Shown here: positions 12,105 through 22,259 of the stretch, in pieces
Numbering within the stretch: the stretch's first letter is position 1
Layout: every line of letters begins with the position of its first letter
Assembly (NCBI GenBank): GCA_009733575.1
Contig: ML769634.1
Span: 36,668 to 100,667 of the forward strand
DNA: 64,000 nt
Direction of reading: 5' to 3'
DNA from: Gymnopus androsaceus JB14
Lineage: Eukaryota; Basidiomycota; Agaricomycetes; Agaricales; Omphalotaceae
The notes under the pieces: model-generated
Told to the model about the DNA's origin: nothing
The model's database searches: none
The model's input: the letters and a program-made list of their open reading frames with translations, nothing else
Made by a program: the position numbers and the translations under genes

Positions 12105-13197
12105 GCTTGAAAGGTCAAAGCCACTAGGTATGAATGTTCGGCTCTCTGCATCTTCTTGATTCTAGTCCTTGGATAGAATACCAAGCTCTAGTTGCCCGAG
12201 TATACGAGTACTGTTCTATTTACAGTATCTGTCGCAAATTAGTCGCAAACTTGAGTATTCACAACGGTTACAGTTACGGTTTCTGCATTTCGAGCAATGA
12301 AGCAAGCAAACTCACCGGCATAATCGATATTCGGTAGATCAGAAACCTACTGCATCGTCGAGACCCGAGAAGTGGTGAAGCAGAAAGGACGTTCAACGCA
12401 ACGTACTAAGCGCCGAGGCTTTTCTTTTCTACCACGGTCCGTGACTCCGACAGAGGATAATACTACGGAAGAACCTAGGTAAGTACTTCCATGGACTACA
12501 GCTCAAAGCTGTTAGACCCTTCCCTCCGGAGACCGAGTATTCACTGGACTCGGAAATCTCCTCGGTCGCTGTATCTTGGAAACTGCTTTCACAGGCTCTA
12601 GTTGTGGACCCTGCTATTGGACCCGAGTTGTACGGCCTAGTACTTAGTAGTAGTAGCAGCAAAGATCTCCTCAAGTTCTTTTCTGAGTCTCTCTCCTTCG
12701 GATGATTGCCAGTCGCCCCACGCAAAGATCCATCCATACTGCACTTAACACGGAGTTGGGACCGCCAACCGACTGATGCTACTAACGCATATTTGGACTC
12801 GTGGTGAGTTTTTTTCCTGAAGATCTGACATGCAAGCAGTTCTCCAGTACTCACCCTTCATGGCCGGGAACACGAGGAATAAACACCGCTCCTTATACTC
12901 TAGATCTTGATATTCTCTCCACAGACTTCTCAATGTTCTCAAATGAAGCCTTGGCGATACAAGCATCATGTGAATAAATCTCCGCCATTCGAGATTGCAA
13001 GCAATATTGATTCCCTGATTCAGCTTTGATCAGTGCAGGTCTTATTGGTTGCTTATTCTCCTCAAGACCCAGCCGTGTCTAATTTTGTTCCCTTGCTGTT
13101 TCACGCCTTTTCTGACCGCATGTGAACATGAAGCAATAAAAGGGATGATGAGGGATATGAGCTATGACGATATGTAGGTAGGTTTCTCTATCTACCA
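12105..13197. other. No recognisable gene
   Basis: Minus-strand open frames at 12429-12854 and 12745-12969 have somewhat protein-like composition, the second around LWREYQDLEYKERCLFLVF. No start, splice pattern or domain could be supported. The stretch next to 13198 is presumably the promoter region of the PX-GH18 gene. Confidence 0.4.
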
Positions 13198-13206
13198 TAT
13201 AATAAA
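13198..13206 (+). promoter_or_regulatory. Probable TATA element of the PX-GH18 gene
   Basis: TATAATAAA lies 71 bases before the ATG at 13277, a usual distance for a fungal core promoter. Position and sequence only; no experimental support. Confidence 0.4.
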
Positions 13207-13276
13207 GCAGCGGGGATGGTGTCGAATCCTTTTTCATCTTTTCCTGCCTTTAACTTCCTCTTCTTTAGAACCCCTC

Positions 13277-15809
13277 ATGGCAGTCCCACCCCTAGTCACA
13301 ATCAACGCGCACACGACCGCCTCCTCGCCCCGCCCTCACATTCTTTACGCCGTAAAAGTTACCCGTGGCGGGAAGGATACTGTCGTGCACAGGAGATATT
13401 CCGAAGTAACTAGCATCGTGTTGTTTCTCTCTCTGCGTAAACCTGACTTTCGTACTCGATATTCTTTCACTCTAGTTTATTGCCCTCCATAACACGCTTC
13501 AACCTGGCAAAGACCTCGCCGCCTTTCTTCCTCCCAAACGCATCCTAGTCACTTCGTTCCTTCCTTCCGCCTGGCTGGACGATATCCTTATCAAGGAACG
13601 CAAGACTGGTCTAGCAGTATACCTCAATGCTTTATTAGACCATCCGACATATCAGGATGCGCCTGCATTGAACGAATTCCTCAATGCTTCCGATCGCAGT
13701 AGAACACCGTTCGATTTGGAAGACGCTTTGCCCTCGACGATGTCGAGGAAGAAGGCCTTGGAATTGAAGGCGCAGCTTTTGAATGGGAATGGCAAGAGTG
13801 AAGTGAATGCAGAAGCTACGATGATTGCTGCTGCGTATTATCCTGGTCAGTTTGCCTCGTGTTTACGTTCATTGGAATATGAGTATTAATCGCGTCATGG
13901 ACTAGATTGGGCTGAAGATACCTTCCCTCCCGAGAGCTTGGATTATACCAGATGGTCTATTCTTTTCTTCGGTATACCCTGGCACTAAATTATAAGCTTC
14001 GGGCTAAACTGATTGCTCTTCCTCATAGCATTCGCCGTTCCGAATGCGTCTTCAACATTGACCTGGGATGCTGGAAGTCAGAGTATGCTTACTCGAACGG
14101 TCACTGCTGCTCGGAACAGCGGTGCAGAGACCCGGATTGTTTTGTCTGTCGGTGAGTATACGTGGATTTCGATCTTTTCCCTCGTTGAAGCTTTTTGCTG
14201 ATACGTTCGTAGGTGGATGGGGTGGGAGTGTTTACTTTTCTCAATGCGTTTCGACTGCTGCCAACCGAACCACTTTTGTCAAAACGCTTGCGAGTGCCGT
14301 GACTACCTATGGACTCGATGGTATGTGAATATCCCGCCTGCTAGTTAATTAATTGTTCATTTGATTTGCAGGTATTGACATCGACTGGGTAAGGCTCTAT
14401 TATTCACGCCCGCAAGGTATATTAATAGTGTATCGTACGTTAGGAATACCCCAACCAAGTCGGAGCAGGAAACATCAACTCTCCCTCGGACTCTGCGAAT
14501 CTTCTGCTATTCTTCACACAACTTCGAACTGCGCTCGGTAAGTCAGGTCGCAATCTTTGAATACATATTAATGTGTCTATGTACAGGATCGAGCAAGATC
14601 ATATCTGCCGCTGTCCCAGACGAGCCGTGGCTGGGCTCAAACGGATCCCCACTCACTAACGTCTCTGCATACGCAGCCCAAATGACTTATCTCAATATCA
14701 TGTGCGTGGCGTATCTACTAATCACCATATATCCACACTGAGACTGTACCTCTTAGGAACTACGACGTCTTCCAGTCCTCTTCTACCCCAGGCCCCAATG
14801 CTCCCCTTGGTAATCTCTGCAGCAACTCAAGCCTTCCCAACTACAGCGCCGAAGCCGCATTCAGCCAATGGACCGGAGCCGGCTTTCCCGCATCCAAGAT
14901 GCTTCTGGGGCTTCCGCTTTATGGATATGTGTCTAATAGTACTGCGACCGTGCTCACAGGAAGCTTTGTCGATCCGACTCCTACGACGGAAGAGGGCAAG
15001 GGGGGAGCGAATCCCCAGGGTAGACACGCGAGGCCTCGGACTTCCCCCACGCCAATAAAGCCAGTGAAGAAGTCGACTCCGGCTGCAGGAGGAACGACGC
15101 AGGGATCAGGAAAGAAGGCTGCGGGTAAGGGTACAGATACAAATGGATCTGACTCGACGCCAAAGGATCGAAATGGATCTAGCTCTACGCCGAAGGATTC
15201 AAATGGTTCTGCTTCGACGCCGAGCTCGACAAACGGTTCTGGTTCGAGCACCGACACCCCTTCGACCAACGCTCCTCCACAACTGCTCCCTCCACAGATG
15301 CTACGGCAAATCTTCAAAGCTGGTTCGGTCAGGAGATTCCGTTTAGCTCAATTGTAGCTTCCGGTGCTCTTGTAGGGCTTGCAGGAGGGACATTTGGAGG
15401 AGGGGGAGGATTCACAGAAGGTATGTCGCAGTGTTTGATCTTATTATACACGATCTGCATAATCTTACTTATTAACATTCTACACCCACACAGGATGGGA
15501 TAACTGTAGTGATACTCCGGTACGTATTCAAGCACTTTATTTCCAGTCCGCTTTCTCATGTATTTATATATTCTAGTACCTCTTCAATACCTCCCAATCA
15601 ACGGTGGTAACTTACGACGACACCTTTTCTCTGGGTGACAAGGCCACGTTTGCAAAGACGAGTGGAATGGCAGGATGCTTCACTTGGTCTCTTGATCAGG
15701 TCAGTTTATCCTTGTCCTGTTGTCTCGTTCTAATACTAATAATCTTTCAACCTAGGACGACGGTGTCGTTCTGCAGAACGTCATTAGAGCGAGTCTTGGT
15801 TTATCATAG
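13277..15809 (+). CDS. PX domain fused to GH18 chitinase
   Basis: Thirteen exons give 572 codons in phase: 13277-13405, 13476-13845, 13906-13971, 14029-14151, 14213-14320, 14372-14388, 14444-14537, 14587-14701, 14757-15124, 15298-15420, 15494-15519, 15577-15699, 15756-15809. Residues about 1-135 form a PX (phosphoinositide-binding) domain, with HRRYSEF and a PGKDLAAFLPPK loop. The rest is a GH18 TIM barrel: AAAYYPDWA, LSVGGWGGS, the catalytic DGIDIDWE (Glu as general acid), MNYDVF, GLPLYGY and FTWSLDQDDG near the end. Exon 2 encodes both the PX end and the GH18 start without a stop, so the fusion is read directly. There is no signal peptide, suggesting a cytosolic or endosomal chitin-active enzyme (inference). 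Alternative for 15125-15297: a Ser/Thr-rich coding linker with one C lost near 15275-15280, instead of an intron. Confidence 0.8.
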
Positions 15810-16386
15810 GTTGGGCTCATGGTTCCGTTGGCTGCTCGAATTCGTTACGATTAGTTATTCTTCCACGATTTTTATGACCATAACTTGACGACGAAGACGA
15901 CAATATCTTTTGTATAATATCAATCATATTAAATCAATTCATCTTGCATACAAGTCAACTGGCTGCTTCGACCGACTCAACCCTCAATGCAGAAGTAAGT
16001 ACTGGCTCGAGTCTATCCGAATTTCAGCGTGTGTTCGAGCGCGTCAAGCAAGTGTCGTGGGCCTTCCCGCGAAAAACAGCTCCAGTGTATATTGGCGAAG
16101 TTTTCGGAGTGTTCAGGCTAACAGTATCCGACTCCTCTTCGACTCCTCGAGTCCTTACGGATACACAAAACTTGCATACATCAATTCATTCTGCATACAA
16201 GTAATTACATAGGACATAAAGCATAGAATTTCGACTAAGTGGAAGAACATAGGCATATAGGTAAGTAGTGAACAGAAGAGAGGAAGTCATAAGGCATTAA
16301 AAAATCGTAATACATCGTGAAAATCCATCGCGTAAAATCCATCGTAAGAGCACTGCTGATCATTCGGCTTCATTATAAACAAGAAA
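15810..16386. other. Intergenic, no gene seen
   Basis: Two overlapping short frames at 15910-16212 lack domains and are not supported. A short direct repeat (TCAATTCAT followed by TGCATACAAG) occurs near 15935 and 16180. The region separates the convergent PX-GH18 gene and its neighbour, and probably holds both 3' ends. Confidence 0.4.
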
Positions 16387-17537
16387 CTATCGTTTACCGA
16401 CCCAAAGGACTCCTAACAGAAGCAGCAGGAGAAGGCGCGCCATGATAGCTCGGGGCTGGGGATCCATGTCGTGAACGTGATCCACTACTGCTCGCAACAC
16501 TAGCCTTCCTGGTAGTGATTGCGCACTCGGAGCTGAAGCGAACCCATAAGATGGGCTCAAGGGACTCGTAGCTGGAGAATAGGCGTAATCGATAGTCCCC
16601 GGTCTCGGAAGACCCAACTCATACATGACCTCCCAGTCCGAGACGCTTCCGCTACGAGAGACTGTTCGGGAAAGCGGCACAGGAGTTGCATGTCGGGATC
16701 CTGTTGACCTTCCGGCAGACGATGAACTATCTCGTCGAAGTGAAGCAGACAGGATAGATGGGGGAGGGGCCGGAGACGTCATGGGAGGCGGGGAAAGGCC
16801 TAGCATGCGGTAGTCTTCCGCCGTCAGTGGCTCGGATGGCATCGAAGAGTACAACTCGGAGGGCGACAGGGCGGCGTTGTAGTCAAAAGATGAGCTACGA
16901 CTGGGGGGCTGAGAAGCAAAAGGCGGGTCAAGGGTGTTTAGGAAGGAAGTCATGGGGGTCATAGGACTAGGGCTCGCTGTTCCATGTCGCGAATGAGCGT
17001 AAGGCGAGCCTGGAGTGTGGTAAGGGGACTGGCGACCAAATTCTGCTGTGCCCATGTAGGAGGATTTGGGAGATAGAGGGCTAGCAGTCGCTGGACTGTG
17101 ATGGAGGATGACCGTAGTGTCCTTGGTGAGGGGAAGTGCAATATGATCGCGAATTGGGCGCTCCTCGCAATGCATGCGGGACTCGACCATTTCACCCGTT
17201 GTACTCGTCGTAACAAGAGTAACGTCTGGTATGATTCGGGAAGGAGTGCTACCAGACCCTGACTGTTTCGGGCTGCCGTCAGCAGGATCGTAGAACCGGT
17301 ATTCCTTGAGCTGAGGGCGTTTGCGCGTAGAACTTTGGAAAAGGAATGTTAGCTCATCGTCTGCTATCAAATGCAAAAAAAAGGTGAAGAAGAGACGAAT
17401 GTACAAGCAGCTTACCTAGGCGCAGACGCCGCGCTCTCCTTGGAATCTTCGAACAAACGTTGATAGTCAGCCTCCGCGAGGATTACTTCGCCGTTCGGGG
17501 TGCGAGCATGGCGGTAGTTTGCTGCTGAGTGTGACAT
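16387..17537 (-). CDS. Ser/Pro-rich protein with C-terminal hydrophobic tail
   Basis: Two exons, 17537-17416 and 17332-16387, give 356 codons including the stop. The start ATG gives MSHSAANYRHARTP. The protein is largely disordered, with many SP and TP pairs (SPLSPKSS, SPSPMTPMTS, SPPPMTSPAPPPS) that could be targets of proline-directed kinases. It ends in a run of leucines (MARLLLLLLLGVLWVGKR), which looks like a tail anchor in an intracellular membrane. No domain is recognised. The neighbouring chitinase gene is convergent. Function unknown. Confidence 0.75.
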
Positions 17538-18235
17538 GTTGGAGACAAGTATGCGAGTGGTAAATGTCGACTGTGAAATAAAAGATGGGATGGGAGCTCT
17601 AGAGGCATTGTGTCGTGCTTTTTGTAGGTGAAGGAAAACGCTGCTTTGCCCGGACAAAGCTGAGCAGAAGCTCATTGTGCTCAAGGTAGAATGATCCCAA
17701 ATTACTCGAAATGTGGCTTGATGTCAAAGCTGGTTGCATTAAAATCTTGAACAATAGTACTTGAGGCCCGGATTCGCCACTGGTCGTCTGTGGCCGTTAC
17801 CCTTTTTGGATGTTGTGAATCATTGAGGCCACAAGGACTAGAATTGCTTGAGAATTGCCCAGGTATTACGCAGAGGGGATTTCGGGGCCAGGAGTTCGAA
17901 TAAGTGGATCTGATAGTTCAAACATCTTCGCGAGATTTGGGCGAGAATATGTGCAACCTGCATCGTCGAAGTAGTTGAAGTCACCCATAAGCGCCCAAAC
18001 TGTCGGAGCTCGGATCCGACGATGAGTCATGTCTACCTCATCATGACCTAACTTGACTTGCTCTCAGATTCCTGTAGCTCAAAAAAGTCGTCGTTCTTGC
18101 TCCCGCCCGAGCATTATTAGCTGTCTATCTTCGTCCTTATCTTCCAAATAACTTTTGAACTAACTCGAAATCCATTTTCTATCGCTTTTGGGAACTGTGG
18201 CGCAATTCGACCTTCGATCAGCGTTATTCTCTCCA
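17538..18235. other. Divergent intergenic region
   Basis: This separates the minus-strand Ser/Pro-rich gene from the plus-strand bZIP gene and presumably holds both promoters. No further gene or clear core element was recognised. Confidence 0.4.
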
Positions 18236-19434
18236 ATGAAGCCATCAACAAAGACCTATCCAAGGGAAAGTTATCCATTTGCTTTGCCAATGCTACCTCC
18301 CGCCGGAAGAACTGCAGAATCGCCTCCTTCAGACGAACTAACATACTCGCATGGGAATAGTATCGGAGTGGCGTCGTCTTCTGCACAAAGCACTAGACCT
18401 GAAGGACGCTCTGGAACTACAATGAACTTGAGCTATCAAACCCGTACCGTGGATAGCAGCCTCACCGGCTCTGGCTCACAACTAACACCGACAATGCAGG
18501 ATAGAGTTCCTGACTTTCAGATTCTTAGTCGCAACTACATGCAAACGCTAGCGAGTGAAAATAAATATATGGATACGGATCCTCGAGCTAGGGATCGAGC
18601 AACGCCATATGCATCTATACCTGGTAAGTGCCATCATCCACTCTCATCGCGCCCAGCCTGATGTTCTCTTAGCCCGTAGGTCCTCGATGGAATACGAGCT
18701 CAGTGCACCCTACGATAACTTGAATGCCTCTCCAACTTTTATGGACCTTGGCAATGATGCGCCGTGTGCAATGTATTGCATTGTCTGCGAGATCAGATGC
18801 AGAGCCAATCCCAGTCACTTCCCCGGAGGGCGAAAAGCCTTCTACCGTCACACCAACCTTCGACTCCAAATGGTCTAGCCATACTAGCCCTCACCCGAGA
18901 GATGGCGGCTCAGAGCTGACGCTTGATGCTTCCCCGCCGAGACGCAAGGTGTCGGAATCGTCGCCCTCATCGAGTCTACCGAATGGTACTCGTCGTAATG
19001 TCACTCCAAATGACCTTTTGCCTCTCGATGCTCCCATTCAGACTCGTCGCTACTCCGCGACCTTCCAAACAGTATCCAGTCAGAAGCGCTCGCATTCATT
19101 GGCTTTTGACGTCGGCGAGGATTCAGAGCATGACGACAAGGAACAGAGTGGTAAGAGGAAAAGAAACCAGCTCCTACCTTCGTTGGAGCCTACGCAAACT
19201 GCACCTCCAGGTCCCAATGCGACCGAGTCAGAGAAGATAGCATACAAGCGGCACGTGGGCACTATGGCTGCGCGAAAGACTCGGCGGCGTAAGCTCGAGC
19301 ACAAGTTGATGCTAGAGGCAAAAGTGGAGGAGCTGGAGAGAGATATAAGTATGTGGAAGACGAGGTGCAAAGTTCTGCAGGAGATACTAAACAGTCGTGA
19401 TCTTGATTTTAACTTTGAAGAAGACTCGGAGTAG
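18236..19434 (+). CDS. bZIP transcription factor (GCN4-like basic region)
   Basis: The first ATG in frame is at 18236. Exon 1 runs to 18623 (donor GTAAGT). A middle exon (about 18675-18750, reading MEYELSAPYDNLNASPTF) and the last exon (to 19434) are clear, but the junction between them near 18750-18820 is uncertain. The C-terminus contains a basic region, TMAARKTRRRKLEHK, followed by a coiled coil LEAKVEELERDISMWKTRC. This resembles the fungal GCN4/CpcA class, in which the AAR-S/T-R core contacts DNA. The N-terminal part is Ser/Thr/Pro-rich and presumably an activation region. A nuclear sequence-specific regulator is likely; its targets cannot be told from sequence. Confidence 0.75.
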
Positions 19435-19915
19435 GATGGAAAGGGGAACTAATACTGGGTTGATTATGGTGCTGTACTTTTTGTTCTTGGTGCATGATAA
19501 TGTAGGTTATAGATTTTGGATCGACTTGAAACTTCTCGTGCTTACTTACGAGGATTCACTCCCGGTGCTTGTGTTCCGGTAGCACCCTATATGGAACCTC
19601 TCTCGGGTTCAACATCCCGAGATCCCGCCGTAGAGAGATAGTATCTCTGTTCCTTCAATCCATCGCTGCAAAAAAAAAGCTTGTAATTGGTCACTTTGAT
19701 GCATATTATCCGTATATGTATAAGGACGAATGCTGTACCTCAATTGTACCTAAGCTTGGCATATAATGGCCGAAGATTTTGCAAAAACTACTAGTTGCGA
19801 CAGCTCTGGTGCCTCTTTCATAATATCATACACTAGAATGTTTTTACGATGAAGATCCGTTGTGGATGCGTTAAAAGTCTCCAGAAATTATCCTCATGGA
19901 CGATTCGTATCTCGA
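19435..19915. other. Intergenic, no gene seen
   Basis: A short frame at 19569-19766 has no domain and is not supported. The right part is presumably the xylanase promoter. Confidence 0.4.
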
Positions 19916-21800
19916 ATGCAAACTCAGATGCTCACGTTCTCGACTTGTTTCGTCTCTCTGCTGGCTTTCGTCTTAATCTCTGCTGCTCAGGCTCCGATAT
20001 ATGGACAATGTAAGTAACTCCGACCATTTTCGGATGACTACTAAACCTTGACCTTTGTTCTTTTTATTTAGGTGGCGGAATCGGTTTTACTGGCCCAACG
20101 GTGCTACTATGCATATCGTTATTCAGAGATATGAATGCTTATTTCAAATCACCTAGACATGCGCGGTGGGATCGGTTTGTGTTAAAAACAATGACTACTT
20201 CTCGAACTGTGACCCTGTAGGTCTTTCGGAAAAATTGACCTTGAACTTATTAAATTTATCCGCGACGTTTGGTTTAGCTCTCAACCGCGACTACCCCAGT
20301 CAACGCCGCAGCGCAAGCTGCAGGAAAGTTATACTTTGGAACCGCGACAGATAGTTCGGAATTTACTAACGGTGATCGCTACTACCCAATATTCTTGACT
20401 GAGTTCGGACAGATTACACCTGAAAACAGTATGAACTGGGTAACGAATATTCATTGCTTCCACCCTGAGAGAATGAGATTTAACTTTGTGTTTGTTTAGA
20501 ACGCAACTGAGCCTGAACAAGGAGTTTTTACATTTGCTGGAGGTGATGCTGTTGTAGCCCTCGCACAAAAGTACCTGCAATTGATACGAGGTCAGTTATA
20601 AGAAATATGTTCTTTGTTGCCTCCTGATCTCAGTGACTTTTCTTTTCTTTTGAAAGGATACAGCTGTGTTTGGTACAACCAAATTCCCGAGTGGCTGGCC
20701 AATGGCACTTTCACCGTAGCAGAACTTACCGAAATAATTCAAACCCATTGCGGCACACTCGTAGGTCACTATGAGGGACAAATGTAAGTATCAGGTGTAT
20801 CTGTGCGTACTCGATACTGAATTTTTCTTGTAGCTGTATATTCCAAGCCTTCCAAGTACTATTTCATAGCCTTACATTTTTCGATACAGATAGCTGGGAC
20901 GTAATCAACGAGCCGTTCAACGACGATGGTACATGGAGATCCGACGTATTCTATAATACGCTCGATACCTCGTTCGTGCCAATCGCACTTGAAGCAGCCA
21001 GTACCGCCGATCCTAACGCTAAGCTCTATGTGAGTTTTCAAAGATCTTGTTCTCCACCCTTGAGCTCATGGAACGTTAGATTAACGATTATAATATTGAA
21101 TTCGCCGGTCCAAAAGCCACCGCGATGATGGAGCTCATCCAGACTCTCAAGGCTTCCGGAGTCCCTATCCATGGCGTTGGTCTTCAGTGTCATTTTGTTT
21201 TAGGACAAGTTCCAGACGACCTTCAAACGATAATGGAGCAGTTTGCCGCTCTAGGCGTCGAGGTTGCAGTGACAGAGCTTGATATTCGAATGACTCTTCC
21301 TGCAACCAACGAGCTCCTGATCCAGCAAAAGGCTGACTACCAGAGCGTCATTTCAGCATGTAACGCTGTACCAGATTGTGTCGGGGTAAGCCTCACTTTT
21401 TACTCCCTAAATGCTCCAACTTATTGGGCTACACTAGGTAACTATCTGGGATTAGTACTTTTGTCTCTTTTCACCATATCTATATATGCAACTGAAACGG
21501 CGAAATTTTAGCACGGACAAGGTGAGGGAGACATTCCAGCGTGAACCATCTTTTCTCAGATTACATCGCTCTATTAGTATTCTTGGATTCCAAGTGCTTT
21601 TCCTGGACAAGGCGAAGGTAACCCACTACTATGTTATCCCGATCCGTCTCTGCATTGAATGACATACCTCCTTGCTGCTCTTAGCATGCCCCTGGGACTT
21701 GGTGAGCATCTTCGTTAGCAGTGCATCTATTTCTAAATATTCCTTCCAGAATTATAATCAAAAGCCTGCATACGATGGTATAATAGCTGGTTTTGCGTAG
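19916..21800 (+). CDS. CBM1-GH10 endo-1,4-beta-xylanase with a possible frame slip
   Basis: Thirteen exons: 19916-20009, 20072-20100, 20157-20216, 20278-20439, 20500-20590, 20657-20783, 20834-21029, 21081-21385, 21438-21454, 21512-21521, 21578-21617, 21685-21701, 21750-21800. A signal peptide (LLAFVLISAAQA) is followed by a CBM1 (CGGIGFTGPT, CVKNNDYFSNC) and the GH10 barrel: EFGQITPENS, HCGTLVGHYEGQI, SWDVINEP (acid/base Glu) and TELDIRM (nucleophile Glu). The enzyme is expected to be secreted and to cut xylan. Two oddities: the exon from 20834 adds about 18 residues before SWDVINEP (acceptor TTTCATAG at 20868 would shorten this), and one base is missing between 21081 and 21125, breaking the frame. 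The total is 1199 bases, one short of 400 codons. Confidence 0.8.
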
Positions 21801-22259
21801 TCAATGTTTGAGTGTAACGAAGTGTTCACTGTTGTATAGCAATTAAACTATTATTATAGAATAACGTTCTCTTCTTTACAAGAAATATAGCGCGTGAACA
21901 GTGGTAAGATTTGGAGGAGATTGGCTGATTTAGGGGCAGTGGGAATATAATTCCCATTTAGAGGTTAAGCGCTTGGGGAATCTGTTCGGTGCTTAATCTT
22001 TGCTTTCAACTACTACTTAGTTGTACAGAGAAGGCGGGCACTATGACCAACAGCACGGATAAACTTTTCAGCTTGCCTGTCCTCATTACGACTCTGATAC
22101 TTATCAAGGCATCCAGACCCATCCCGAGTTCATATTATAACTTAGGGAATTTAAGGAATTGTAAACCAGTTATAATGCAAGCTCCGGATGGATAGAGTTG
22201 GATTACTTCCTTCCCATCTTTCTTGAATACTGATCTCTGCACGATTAGACCATCGCATC
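21801..22259. other. Intergenic, no gene seen
   Basis: A frame at 21989-22195 shows no domain. The stretch lies between the xylanase end and the ATG at 22260. Confidence 0.4.

Noticed and set aside
13277..14151. Two separate genes, PX and GH18, that happen to be adjacent
   Set aside because: There is no stop, promoter-sized gap or signal peptide between them, and one exon encodes both; kept as an alternative only if transcripts show an internal start.
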